From Rhodobacteraceae bacterium UBA3069 (GTDB lineage Bacteria > Pseudomonadota > Alphaproteobacteria > Rhodobacterales > Rhodobacteraceae): a DNA stretch of 30,893 nucleotides. Made by a program: the position numbers and the translations under genes. This document shows, piece by piece, positions 7,246-15,443 of the stretch (within the stretch, counting starts at the first letter, position 1; each line of letters opens with the position of its first letter). Under the pieces are notes generated by a model. The model was not told the DNA's origin and searched no databases. It saw only the letters and a program-made list of their open reading frames with translations. The stretch covers positions 1 to 30,893 of the forward strand of contig DFBX01000070.1 in assembly GCA_002366795.1 (NCBI GenBank), read 5' to 3'.

Positions 7246-8477
7246 TCGGCAACACCGGCGCGGGCTGCGCCTGCATGAATCTCGGCCAATGCCTCGGGCT
7301 TGTCCACAAATTTCGCCTGTGCCTCGGTCCAGATGGCGCGGGCGCGGTCCTGTTGGCCCAACATCCCCAGCGACGAGATCAGGCGCGCCCATTCGGCGGG
7401 GGTGCCCCCTTCTTCCGCCAGCCGGTCGTTCAGCTGTTCGACCATGCCGCGGATCATGTCCTGGCGTTCTTCGGGCGTCATGTCGGCCGCGTTCTGCATG
7501 TCCTCGGTCGAGGGGCCTTTGAGCGGCGCGGCACCCTGCGCGGCGGGCAGTTCGTATTTCACACCGGCGCGGAATGCCGCCTCTTCGATCTGGGCGCGGA
7601 TCGGGGTGATCCACGGCGCATCGGCGGGGCCTTCTTTCATCAGTGCGTCCCATACGCGGAAGGCGCGGTCGGGCCGCCCGTTCTGCGCGGCCATCAGCCC
7701 CATGTAATACCGGGCCATGCCATTGGCCGGGTCGCGGTTCAGCGCGGCCAGCAAGGCCTTTTCCGCCTCGGGGGAAACAAAGCCGCCTGCCGCCATCACC
7801 ATCAGGCTGGCATATTGGGCGTAATCTTCGGCTGTGGCATTGTCGCCAAGCACCGACAGCAGGTGTTGCTGCGATTCATACGCGGCGCGGTAGTTGCCCA
7901 GCATCGATTCGTTGCGCGCCAGCAGGCGCAGGCCCTGCGGATCGTCGGGCCGTTCGGCCACGGCCGCGCGCAGGCGGTCCATCAGCTGCAGGTATTCCGG
8001 CGCAGGTTCCTGCGTGGCGGGGCGCGGCGGCACCTGCTTTTCAGCCTCTTGCTGGCTGGGGCGGGTCACGCTGAGTTCATGCGCGATCTCAATCCGGCGT
8101 TGCAGAGGCAGGTCGTCATAACCCGGCGCGCCCATGCGGGCATACAGCGCAAGGCTGCCCGCCAAAAGCGCCAGCGCCGAAACGCCCGCCACCAGCGGCG
8201 CGGGCCCGTTGCTGGGCTTGCCCGACGCCTCTGCCGCTTTCAGGGCGGCATCCGCGGTCAGGATACGGCGCGAGATTTCGGCCTTGGTGCGTTCGGCGTC
8301 CTCGGGGGCGACGACACCGCGGGCCAGATCGCGGTCCACTTCCTTCAGCTGGTCGCGATAGACGCGCAGGTCATAGGCGACGGGCGGCTCTTCTTCGCGG
8401 CGGCCGCGGACGATTGCCATGGCCAACAAGGCGGTTACGACTAGGGCCAATGCCCCGCAGATGATCCAGAAGGTCAT
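7242..8477 (-). CDS. ccmI: c-type cytochrome biogenesis protein CcmI
   Basis: The 411-residue inner-membrane protein has a membrane segment at about 2-22, a cytoplasmic stretch (YRDQLKEVDRDLARG, typical of CcmI) and a second membrane segment at about 94-113. A long periplasmic part built from TPR-like helices follows (for example ARYYMGLMAAQNGRPDRAFRVWDALMKEGP). CcmI holds apocytochrome c and passes it to the CcmF/CcmH haem ligase. The length fits the two-part CcmI of alphaproteobacteria. Start 8477 has a GAGGAGAA ribosome site upstream. Downstream genes ruvX and DUF1289 are translationally coupled. The other ccm genes are not in the window. Confidence 0.93.
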   Translation of the reverse strand: MTFWIICGALALVVTALLAMAIVRGRREEEPPVAYDLRVYRDQLKEVDRDLARGVVAPEDAERTKAEISRRILTADAALKAAEASGKPSNGPAPLVAGVSALALLAGSLALYARMGAPGYDDLPLQRRIEIAHELSVTRPSQQEAEKQVPPRPATQEPAPEYLQLMDRLRAAVAERPDDPQGLRLLARNESMLGNYRAAYESQQHLLSVLGDNATAEDYAQYASLMVMAAGGFVSPEAEKALLAALNRDPANGMARYYMGLMAAQNGRPDRAFRVWDALMKEGPADAPWITPIRAQIEEAAFRAGVKYELPAAQGAAPLKGPSTEDMQNAADMTPEERQDMIRGMVEQLNDRLAEEGGTPAEWARLISSLGMLGQQDRARAIWTEAQAKFVDKPEALAEIHAGAARAGVAE

Positions 8478-8566
8478 GGGTTCTCCTCTTTGAGGGTGAT
8501 GTAACCTCGCAAGGCGTCGGAAAAAAGGGGCATGTGGCCGGGATCGCGCGGGTTTGACCGGTCACG

Positions 8567-8637
8567 ATGTCGCAATGTCGCAAACGTTGCCAGAAACGAC
8601 GCGCTGGGTATCCTTCCGAAAGTCGCCGCGTCGCAAT
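8567..8637. promoter_or_regulatory. Three GTCGCAA repeats in the ccmI-soxB divergent region
   Basis: GTCGCAA occurs at 8569-8575, 8577-8583 and 8630-8636. The first two form an exact tandem of the octamer ATGTCGCA (8567-8582). The spacing of 8 bases, then 53 bases, upstream of soxB suggests a multi-site operator for a sox regulator. No regulator gene is visible nearby, so the role is inferred. Confidence 0.35.
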
Positions 8638-8689
8638 ACCAAGGCACGGTGGGCATGTCCCCGAATCCGACCCAGCCTTGAGAGTGCGC

Positions 8690-9934
8690 ATGAAACGATA
8701 CAACGTATTTGCACTGGCCCGCGAGGCCGCCCGTTATCACAGCGGATGGGAGCGGGCGTGGGCCTCTCCCCAGCCGAAAAAACACTACGATGTGATCATC
8801 GTGGGGGCCGGCGGGCATGGCCTTGCCACGGCATATTACCTTGGCAAGAATTTCGGCATCACCAACGTGGCGGTGATCGAAAAGGGCTGGCTGGGTGGTG
8901 GTAACACCGGCCGGAACACCACGATCATCCGGTCGAACTACCTGCAGGATCCGTCGGCGGCGATCTATGAAAAGTCGCGGTCGCTTTATGAAACCATGTC
9001 GCAGGACCTGAACTATAACGTGATGTTCAGCCCGCGCGGGGTGATCATGCTGGCCCAGACCGAACACGAGGTGCGCGGCTACAAGCGCACCGCGCAGGCC
9101 AACGCGCTGCAAGGCGTCGCGACCGAATTCATCGGGCCGGAAAAGGTCAAGCAGCTGGTGCCGATCATCCGCCTTGAAGGGCCGCGCTACCCTGTGCTGG
9201 GCGGTCTGTGGCAGGCGCGTGGCGGCACCGCGCGTCACGATGCCGTGGCATGGGGCTATGCCCGCGCGTGCAGCGACATGGGCATGGACATCATTCAGAA
9301 ATGCGAAGTGACCGGCGTGCAGCAAGAAGGCGGTCGCGTCACCGGCGTGCAAACCACCAAGGGCGATATCGGCTGTAACAAGCTGGGCGTCGTGGTGGCG
9401 GGCCATTCCGGCGTGCTGGCCGATATGGCCGGCTTCCGCCTGCCGCTGGAATCCGTGGCGCTTCAGGCGCTGGTGTCCGAACCGATCAAGCCCTGCATGG
9501 ACGTGGTCGTGATGGCCAACACCGTGCATGGCTACATGAGCCAGTCCGACAAGGGCGAGATGGTGATTGGCGGCGGCACCGACGCGGGCAACAACTATAC
9601 CCAGCGGGGCAGCTTCCACCATGTCGAGGAAACGGTCAGCGCGCTGGTCGAAACCTTCCCTATGATTTCCCGCCTGAAGATGCTGCGCCAATGGGGCGGC
9701 ATCGTGGATGTCACTGGCGACCGGTCCCCGATCTTGTCGAAAACCCCGGTCGAAGGCATGTTCATCAACGCGGGCTGGGGCACCGGCGGGTTCAAGGCGA
9801 TCCCCGGATCGGGCTGGGCCATGGCCGAGCTGATGGCCAAGGGCCATTCCCCCCTGACCGAGGAGTTTTCCATGTTCCGCTTCCGCGAAGGCAAGTTCAT
9901 CGACGAGTCGGTGGCTGCCGGCGTCGCCCACTAA
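8690..9934 (+). CDS. soxB: Sarcosine oxidase beta subunit
   Basis: The 414-residue flavoprotein is the catalytic subunit of heterotetrameric sarcosine oxidase. That enzyme oxidises N-methylglycine to glycine, producing H2O2 and, with tetrahydrofolate, 5,10-methylene-THF. The FAD-binding dinucleotide fold is clear (VIIVGAGGHGLATAYYLG, residues 35-52). The TARHDAVAWG motif (H183 here) is the likely covalent FMN attachment site by homology, and GWGTGGFKAIPGSG near the C-terminus closes the FAD site. The start was set at 8690, where the family N-terminus (MKRYNVFALAREA) begins; the upstream extension is not family-like. It is the first gene of soxBDAG, divergent from ccmI. Confidence 0.96.
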   Translation: MKRYNVFALAREAARYHSGWERAWASPQPKKHYDVIIVGAGGHGLATAYYLGKNFGITNVAVIEKGWLGGGNTGRNTTIIRSNYLQDPSAAIYEKSRSLYETMSQDLNYNVMFSPRGVIMLAQTEHEVRGYKRTAQANALQGVATEFIGPEKVKQLVPIIRLEGPRYPVLGGLWQARGGTARHDAVAWGYARACSDMGMDIIQKCEVTGVQQEGGRVTGVQTTKGDIGCNKLGVVVAGHSGVLADMAGFRLPLESVALQALVSEPIKPCMDVVVMANTVHGYMSQSDKGEMVIGGGTDAGNNYTQRGSFHHVEETVSALVETFPMISRLKMLRQWGGIVDVTGDRSPILSKTPVEGMFINAGWGTGGFKAIPGSGWAMAELMAKGHSPLTEEFSMFRFREGKFIDESVAAGVAH

Positions 9935-9945
9935 GGAGGCTACCA

Positions 9946-10275
9946 ATGCTGATTTTCGAATGCCCCTACTGCGGCGTCAAAGCCGCTGAAACCGAACTCG
10001 CCGCGGGCGGCGAAGCGCATCTGAAGCGCTTTGGCCCCGACTCGACGGATGAAAATTTCGAAGGCTACCTGTTCATGCGCGAAAACCCCCGCGGCGTGCA
10101 TTTCGAACGCTGGCGGCACGCCCATGGCTGCGGCAAGTGGTTCCACGCGGCGCGTGACACCGCCACGCTGGAGGTGTTCGGCACCTATAGCGCCCAAACG
10201 CTGGAGCCGCCCGCCAATCTGCTGGACGTGATCCGCGCCAAGCGCCCCGGCTTCGCATGGAGGGACGTGAAATGA
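9946..10275 (+). CDS. soxD: Sarcosine oxidase delta subunit
   Basis: The 109-residue zinc-binding subunit has CPYCG near the N-terminus (C6, C9) and a HAHGCGKWF segment (H58/H60, C62), consistent with the Cys3His zinc site known for this subunit. It caps the alpha-beta-gamma assembly. A strong AAGGAGG ribosome site lies in the 11-bp gap after soxB. Its stop codon overlaps the start of a 15-codon frame that runs up to soxA. Confidence 0.95.
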   Translation: MLIFECPYCGVKAAETELAAGGEAHLKRFGPDSTDENFEGYLFMRENPRGVHFERWRHAHGCGKWFHAARDTATLEVFGTYSAQTLEPPANLLDVIRAKRPGFAWRDVK

Positions 10276-10319
10276 TCGCCCTTCGCATCCAACCCCAATT
10301 CAAATGTCACGAGGTCTGA
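10272..10319 (+). CDS. Possible 15-residue spacer/leader peptide between soxD and soxA
   Basis: An ATG at 10272 overlaps the soxD TGA (ATGA). It opens a 15-codon frame, MIALRIQPQFKCHEV, whose TGA ends four bases before the soxA ATG. The arrangement would let ribosomes pass from soxD through to soxA and bridge the 48-bp gap. Translation is inferred from geometry only; the peptide has no recognised family. Confidence 0.3.
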   Translation: MIALRIQPQFKCHEV

Positions 10320-10323
10320 GCAG

Positions 10324-13300
10324 ATGAGCACACGTCTTGCCAAGGGCGGCCGTCTTCTGGACCGGTCCAAACAGATCAGCTTTACCTTCAACGGCACCCG
10401 GATGACCGGCAACGCGGGCGACACCCTTGCCTCGGCCTTGCTGGCGAATGACCAGATGATGATGGGCCGGTCGTTCAAATACCACCGCCCCCGCGGCGTG
10501 GTCGCATCCGGCGCGGAAGAGCCCAATGCGCTGGTCGGCCTGGGCAGCGGTGCCCGGTTCGAACCCAACCAGCGTGTCACCACGACCGAACTGTTCGACG
10601 GTCTGGAAGCGGGATCGCAAAACCACTGGCCCAGCCTTGAATTCGACATCGGCGCGGTGAACTCGGCCTTTGCGCGGTTCCTGCCGGCGGGGTTCTACTA
10701 CAAGATCTTCAAATACCCGCAGTCGTTCTGGAAACATGTCTACGAGCCGTTCATCCGCCAGTCTGCGGGCCTGGGCAAGGCACCTGACAAGGACACTTAC
10801 GACGCGGATCGTTACGAGCATTTCCACGCGTTCTGCGACGTGCTGGTGATCGGTGGCGGAGTTGCGGGCCTGCAGGCCGCGTTCGCCGCTGGCCGCGCCG
10901 GTGCAAAGGTCATCGTGATGGAGCAGACGGCCCATTGGGGTGGCCGCGCGCCGGTCGATGGCGGCACGATCAACGGCGGCTCTGTGGACAAGTTTGTGGA
11001 GGAAACCGTTTCCGAACTGGAAGCAATGCCTAACGTCACCCTGCGTCTGCGCTGCATGGGGGCAGGGGTCTATGACCATGGCTACGTGCTGGGTTACGAG
11101 CGCCTGACCGACCACGCACCGCAAGACGGGCTGCCGCGGCACCGCTTGTGGCGGGTGCGCACCGGGCAGATCGTCACCGCCACGGGGGCGATCGAACGGC
11201 CCATTTCCTTCGCTGGCAACGATATTCCCGGCGTCATGCTGGCGGCTGCAATTCGCGATTACGCGGTGAACTACGGCGTATCCGTGGGTGATCGGACGGT
11301 CGTTGTCACCAGCAATGACGATGCCTATCGCACCGCTATTGTGCTGAAAGAACAGGGGCTTGAGGTTCCGGTTGTTCTGGATGCCCGCGCCAATGGCGGC
11401 GGCGAGCTGGCCGACCGTGCCCGCGCGCTGGGCATCCGTGTGGAAAACGGCAAGGCCATCGCCAAGGTCAAGGGCGGCAAGCGCGTCACCGGTGTGGCGA
11501 TCTGCGCCCAGGTCGGCGAGGGTGCCGTGCTTGAAGAAATCGCCTGCGATGCGGTCGCCATGTCCGGCGGCTGGTCGCCGGTTGTGCACCTGTGGTCCCA
11601 TTGCGGCGGCAAGCTGATCTGGGACGCGGCACATTGCATGTTCTGCCCCGATGGGGATAACCCGCCGCGCGGCGCGGACGGGAACGGCTTTGTCATTCCC
11701 GCAGGGTCAGCCAACGGGGCCATGGATCTGGCCATCGCACTGGCCGATGCCGACCGCGCCGGGCGCGATGCGGCCAAGGCCACGGGCCACAGCCCCGCGC
11801 GGGCCACGCTGCCCGAGGCAGAGCAGGCCGCGGAAAACGCGATCGAGCCGGTCTGGATGATGCCGCAGGGCGCAGGTATCAAGCTGCGCATGAAAGCGTG
11901 GCTGGATTATCAGAACGACGTGAAAGTGTCCGACGTGCAACTGGCTGCGCAAGAAGGCTTTGAATCGGTTGAACACGCCAAGCGTTACACCACGCTGGGC
12001 ATGGCCACCGACCAGGGAAAGCTGTCCAACATCAACGGTCTGGCCACGCTGGCCGGCAGCCTTGGTGCGGATATTCCTGCCGTGGGCACGACCACCTTCC
12101 GCCCGCCCTACACGCCGATCAGCATGGGCGCGATTGCGGGGGCCGCGCGTGGCGCGACCTTCCAGCCGCTGCGCCGCACGCCGATCCAGGAATGGCACGA
12201 GGAAAACGGCGCGTTCTTTGAGCCTGTCGGCCACTGGCGCCGCCCCTATTGCTATCTGCGGAACGGCGAAAGCCATGGCGCGGCCGTGTCGCGTGAAATC
12301 AACGCGACGCGCGGCAGCCTTGGCCTGCTTGATGCCTCGACCCTTGGCAAGATCGTGGTCAAGGGACCGGATGCGGGCAAGTTCCTGGACATGATGTACA
12401 CCAACATGATGTCCACCCTGCCGGTCGGCAAATGCCGCTATGGCCTGATGTGCAACGAAAACGGCTTCCTCATGGATGACGGTGTCGTCGTGCGCATGGC
12501 CGAGGATACATGGCTGTGCCATACCACGTCCGGCGGCGCGGACCATGTCCATGCCCATATGGAAGAGTGGCTGCAAACCGAATGGTGGGACTGGAAAGTC
12601 TATACCGCCAACGTGACCGAACAATACGCCCAGATCGCCGTGGTTGGCCCCAACGCCCGCAAGGTGCTGGAAAAACTGGGCGGCATGGATGTCAACGCCG
12701 AAACGCTGCCTTTCATGCAATGGGCCGAGGGCACGCTGGCGGGCATTCCCGCGCGCATCTTCCGCATCTCCTTCTCGGGCGAGCTGAGCTATGAGGTGGC
12801 GGTGCCCGCCAGCCATGGCCGCGCCTTCTGGGACAAGGTGCTAAAGGCTGGGGCCGAATTCGACGTGACCCCCTATGGCACAGAAGCCCTGCACGTCATG
12901 CGTGCCGAAAAGGGGTTCATCATGATCGGGGACGAAACCGACGGCACCGTGATCCCGCAAGATCTGGGGCTGAATTGGGCGATCTCGAAGAAGAAGACCG
13001 ACTATATCGGCAAGCGCGGTCAGGCCCGCAGCCATATGACCGACCCGACCCGCTGGAAACTGGTGGGGCTGGAAACGGTGGATGGCTCTGTCCTGCCCGA
13101 AGGTGCCTATGCGGTGGCTGAAGGCAACAACGCCAACGGACAGCGTAACGTGCAGGGGCGCGTCACCTCGACCTATCATTCGCCCACCTTGGGGCGTGGC
13201 ATTGCCATGGGGCTGGTGCTGAACGGGCCGGAGCGGATGGGGGAACAGATCAACTTCCCCCGTGTGGACGGCACCCCCGTCATGGCGAAAATCGTCGATC

Positions 13301-13341
13301 CCGTGTTCTATGACAAGGAAGGGAAGAAGCAGAATGTCTAA
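10324..13341 (+). CDS. soxA: Sarcosine oxidase alpha subunit
   Basis: The 1005-residue subunit has three recognisable parts. An N-terminal Fer2-like fold without cluster cysteines spans about 18-100 (with SFKYHRPRGVVASGAEEPNAL). An NAD-binding dinucleotide fold holds VIGGGVAGLQAA (175-186). A C-terminal aminomethyltransferase (GcvT) type domain, from about residue 620 to the end, binds tetrahydrofolate and accepts the methyl-derived carbon. Length is normal for the family. A GAGG site lies before the ATG, inside the end of the small upstream frame. Its stop overlaps the soxG start by 8 bp, supporting tight coupling. Confidence 0.97.
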   Translation: MSTRLAKGGRLLDRSKQISFTFNGTRMTGNAGDTLASALLANDQMMMGRSFKYHRPRGVVASGAEEPNALVGLGSGARFEPNQRVTTTELFDGLEAGSQNHWPSLEFDIGAVNSAFARFLPAGFYYKIFKYPQSFWKHVYEPFIRQSAGLGKAPDKDTYDADRYEHFHAFCDVLVIGGGVAGLQAAFAAGRAGAKVIVMEQTAHWGGRAPVDGGTINGGSVDKFVEETVSELEAMPNVTLRLRCMGAGVYDHGYVLGYERLTDHAPQDGLPRHRLWRVRTGQIVTATGAIERPISFAGNDIPGVMLAAAIRDYAVNYGVSVGDRTVVVTSNDDAYRTAIVLKEQGLEVPVVLDARANGGGELADRARALGIRVENGKAIAKVKGGKRVTGVAICAQVGEGAVLEEIACDAVAMSGGWSPVVHLWSHCGGKLIWDAAHCMFCPDGDNPPRGADGNGFVIPAGSANGAMDLAIALADADRAGRDAAKATGHSPARATLPEAEQAAENAIEPVWMMPQGAGIKLRMKAWLDYQNDVKVSDVQLAAQEGFESVEHAKRYTTLGMATDQGKLSNINGLATLAGSLGADIPAVGTTTFRPPYTPISMGAIAGAARGATFQPLRRTPIQEWHEENGAFFEPVGHWRRPYCYLRNGESHGAAVSREINATRGSLGLLDASTLGKIVVKGPDAGKFLDMMYTNMMSTLPVGKCRYGLMCNENGFLMDDGVVVRMAEDTWLCHTTSGGADHVHAHMEEWLQTEWWDWKVYTANVTEQYAQIAVVGPNARKVLEKLGGMDVNAETLPFMQWAEGTLAGIPARIFRISFSGELSYEVAVPASHGRAFWDKVLKAGAEFDVTPYGTEALHVMRAEKGFIMIGDETDGTVIPQDLGLNWAISKKKTDYIGKRGQARSHMTDPTRWKLVGLETVDGSVLPEGAYAVAEGNNANGQRNVQGRVTSTYHSPTLGRGIAMGLVLNGPERMGEQINFPRVDGTPVMAKIVDPVFYDKEGKKQNV

Positions 13342-13909
13342 TCCTGTCAACACCCTAGGTGGCGCCAAAACGACCGGCTTCGTCACCGTAGCCGAAATGC
13401 CCCCGCATGGCATGATCACCCTTCGCGGCGATTTCGCAGCGGCCAAGTTCAAGGCGGCGGTCAAGAAGGCCGCCGGCGCGGCGATCCCCGCGCAGCGCAA
13501 GGTTGCGGTCACGGACAAGGCCACGCTAAGCTGGATGTCGCCTGACGAACTGCTGCTGGTGCTGCCCTATGACAAGGCCGCCGCAACGCAGGGCGCACTG
13601 GCGGCCGAACTGGACGGCACGCACTTTCTGGCCGAGAATGTCTCGGACGCGCGGGTCATGTTCCAGATCACCGGCGAGGCGGCCCTGATCCGCGAACTGG
13701 TGGCCAAACTGGCCCCCGTCGATATGTCGCCCGAGGCCTTCGCCGTGGGCGACATCCGCCGCACCCACCTGAACCAGATCGCCGCGGCCTTCTGGCTGGA
13801 AGATGACAGCCGCTTGAACGTGGTCTGCTTCCGTTCGGTCGCGCGCTACCTGTTCGACCTGCTGGAGGTTTCGGCCGTCAAAGGCAGCGAGGTCGGGCTT
13901 TTCGCCTGA
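13334..13909 (+). CDS. soxG: Sarcosine oxidase gamma subunit
   Basis: The 191-residue protein belongs to the SoxG family, a GcvT-like fold that stabilises the complex. Typical stretches include GMITLRGDFAAAKF, LSWMSPDELLLVLPYD, MSPEAFAVGDIRRTHLNQIAAAFW and a closing FRSVARYLFDLLEVSA. ATG 13334 overlaps the end of soxA by 8 bp and follows a purine-rich AAGGAAGGGAAG site; an earlier in-frame ATG inside soxA is rejected. It is the last gene of the sox operon, followed by a hairpin. Confidence 0.94.
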   Translation: MSNPVNTLGGAKTTGFVTVAEMPPHGMITLRGDFAAAKFKAAVKKAAGAAIPAQRKVAVTDKATLSWMSPDELLLVLPYDKAAATQGALAAELDGTHFLAENVSDARVMFQITGEAALIRELVAKLAPVDMSPEAFAVGDIRRTHLNQIAAAFWLEDDSRLNVVCFRSVARYLFDLLEVSAVKGSEVGLFA

Positions 13910-13937
13910 TTTCCATGGTCTTTGACGCTGCTGAATT

Positions 13938-13973
13938 GAAACGTCGCCCGTCCATCGGATCGGGCGGCGTTTC
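13938..13973 (+). terminator. Putative terminator hairpin after soxG
   Basis: Arms GAAACGTCGCCCG (13938-13950) and CGGGCGGCGTTTC (13961-13973) pair over 13 positions, with one G-U, around a 10-base loop. There is no long T tract after it, so termination strength is uncertain, but the position fits the end of soxBDAG. Confidence 0.6.
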
Positions 13974-14017
13974 CTGACTAAAAGCCTCGAAATTCCGCCT
14001 GTTGCCCCGGTTTGGGC

Positions 14018-14047
14018 TTGACCTTCGTGCGCTGACGTTCACATCTA
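14018..14047 (+). promoter_or_regulatory. Possible sigma-70 type promoter of sodB
   Basis: TTGACC at 14018-14023 is followed after 18 bases by CATCTA (14042-14047), about 40 bases before the sodB start. The -10 match is modest. Confidence 0.35.
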
Positions 14048-14087
14048 ACACCAGTAACGCGAACCATTTGACCAAAGGGGGCCCACC

Positions 14088-14687
14088 ATGGCTTTTGAAC
14101 TTCCCGATCTTCCCTATGCCCACGATGCGCTTGCAGATCTTGGCATGTCCAAGGAAACGATGGAGTATCACCACGACATCCACCACAAGGCCTACGTGGA
14201 CAACGGCAACAAGCTGATCGCCGGCACCGAGTGGGAAGGCAAATCCGTCGAAGAGATCGTCAAGGGCACCTATGACGCGGGTTCCGTGGCGCAGTCGGGC
14301 ATCTTCAACAATGCTTCGCAGCACTGGAACCACGCCCAGTTCTGGGAAATGATGGGCCCGGGCGGCAACGCCATGCCTTCCGAGCTGGAAAAAGCCATCA
14401 CCGAATCCTTTGGCTCGGTTGATAAGTTCAAGGAAGATTTCGCCGCTGCCGGCGCGGGCCAGTTCGGTTCGGGCTGGGCATGGCTGGTGAAAGACACCGA
14501 TGGCGGCCTGAAAGTCACCAAGACCGAAAACGGCGTGAACCCCTTGTGCTTTGGCCAGACTGCGCTGCTGGGCTGCGATGTTTGGGAACACTCCTACTAC
14601 ATCGATTTCCGCAACAAACGCCCGGCCTACCTGACCAATTTCCTGGGCAAGCTGGTGAACTGGGAAAACGTCGCATCGCGCATGTGA
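14088..14687 (+). CDS. sodB: Iron superoxide dismutase
   Basis: The 199-residue enzyme converts superoxide to H2O2 and O2. Metal ligands by family alignment are H28 (EYHHDIHH), H82 (WNHAQFW), D164 and H168 (DVWEHSYY). FNNASQ places the active-site glutamine (Q78) as in Fe-type enzymes, so iron is more likely than manganese, though a cambialistic enzyme is possible. No signal peptide is visible, so it is cytoplasmic. An AAAGGGGG ribosome site precedes the start. It sits between two hairpins and looks monocistronic. Being beside an H2O2-forming oxidase operon may be coincidence. Confidence 0.96.
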   Translation: MAFELPDLPYAHDALADLGMSKETMEYHHDIHHKAYVDNGNKLIAGTEWEGKSVEEIVKGTYDAGSVAQSGIFNNASQHWNHAQFWEMMGPGGNAMPSELEKAITESFGSVDKFKEDFAAAGAGQFGSGWAWLVKDTDGGLKVTKTENGVNPLCFGQTALLGCDVWEHSYYIDFRNKRPAYLTNFLGKLVNWENVASRM

Positions 14688-14710
14688 TCCCTGTTTTTCC
14701 GTGCAGACCC

Positions 14711-14740
14711 AAAGGCGCGCCCATCGTGGCGCGCCTTTTT
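14711..14740 (+). terminator. Intrinsic terminator after sodB
   Basis: Perfect 11-bp arms AAAGGCGCGCC (14711-14721) and GGCGCGCCTTT (14728-14738) flank a 6-base loop and run into T residues. It is the same stem type as the terminators at 6451 and 20304. Confidence 0.9.
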
Positions 14741-14853
14741 CCATGGAACAGAGGCTTCTGCTGCGCGTTTTGTGTTTGATCAATGACGGGCGGCGCAGGG
14801 TGTGGGATGATTCCCTGAATCTCGCATCCCGCGATAATCAAGGAGGAAACCTG

Positions 14854-15309
14854 ATGACAGGACTTAAGAATGGCACATGGGTGGTCATTGCCGACGGTGA
14901 AAAGGCGCTGCTCGCCGAGAACATCACCGACGCCGAAAACCCGAACCTGCGGATCGTGCGAACGGTCGCGCAGGACAACCCCAAGACCATGGACCAGTCG
15001 ACCGACCGGCCAGGGCGCATGGCCGATACCGGGCCGGGGCACCGTTCCGCGATGGAAGATACCGATTGGCACGAACTGGCCAAGGAACGGTTTGCGGATG
15101 AATTGGCCGACCTGCTTTATGGCTATTCGAAAAAAGGCGCTTTCGACCATGTGGTCCTTGTCGCCCCGCCCAAAACGCTGGGCGAGTTGCGCGAGAAACT
15201 TCACCAGGAAGTCGCCGCCAAAGTCGTGGGAGAGATCGACAAGACCCTGACCAATCACCCGCTGAACGAGATCGCGGATATCGTGAAGACGGATCTTGCC
15301 TCGGGCTGA
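14854..15309 (+). CDS. Host attachment protein family (PF10116-type)
   Basis: The 151-residue protein matches the family named for a role in attachment of rhizobia/agrobacteria to host cells. It opens with NGTWVVIADGEKALLAEN and continues with an Asp/Gly-rich loop and DWHELAKERFADELADLL. FDHVVLVAPPKTLGELREKL and a basic-acidic C-terminal helix follow. The fold resembles the release-factor eRF1 domain 2-like family, so the historic name may mislead about function. An AAGGAGG site lies 8 bases before ATG 14854. It appears to be a single gene between the sodB terminator and rarD. No signal sequence is visible. Confidence 0.82.
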   Translation: MTGLKNGTWVVIADGEKALLAENITDAENPNLRIVRTVAQDNPKTMDQSTDRPGRMADTGPGHRSAMEDTDWHELAKERFADELADLLYGYSKKGAFDHVVLVAPPKTLGELREKLHQEVAAKVVGEIDKTLTNHPLNEIADIVKTDLASG

Positions 15310-15443
15310 TCGCCGGCCCTGATCCATTCGTGCGCAAACAATTCCGCCCGCGCCCCCGCCCTCGGTGGGGCGTGGACGGTTTCGCATTTGACAGTTCCCG
15401 CGCCGCATGATCCCAAAGGGGCATCCGGTGAAAGGTATGGGCG

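Noticed and set aside
6495..8444. Long plus-strand open frame (649 codons) opposite DUF1289, ruvX and ccmI
   Set aside because: Arg/Gly/His-rich composition typical of a high-GC shadow frame; the minus strand holds three recognisable genes with coupled starts.
8474..9946. Long minus-strand open frame (490 codons) opposite soxB
   Set aside because: His/Ala/Gly-rich shadow of soxB with no family resemblance.
10300..12816. Long minus-strand open frames opposite soxA
   Set aside because: Shadow frames of a well-supported 1005-residue gene.
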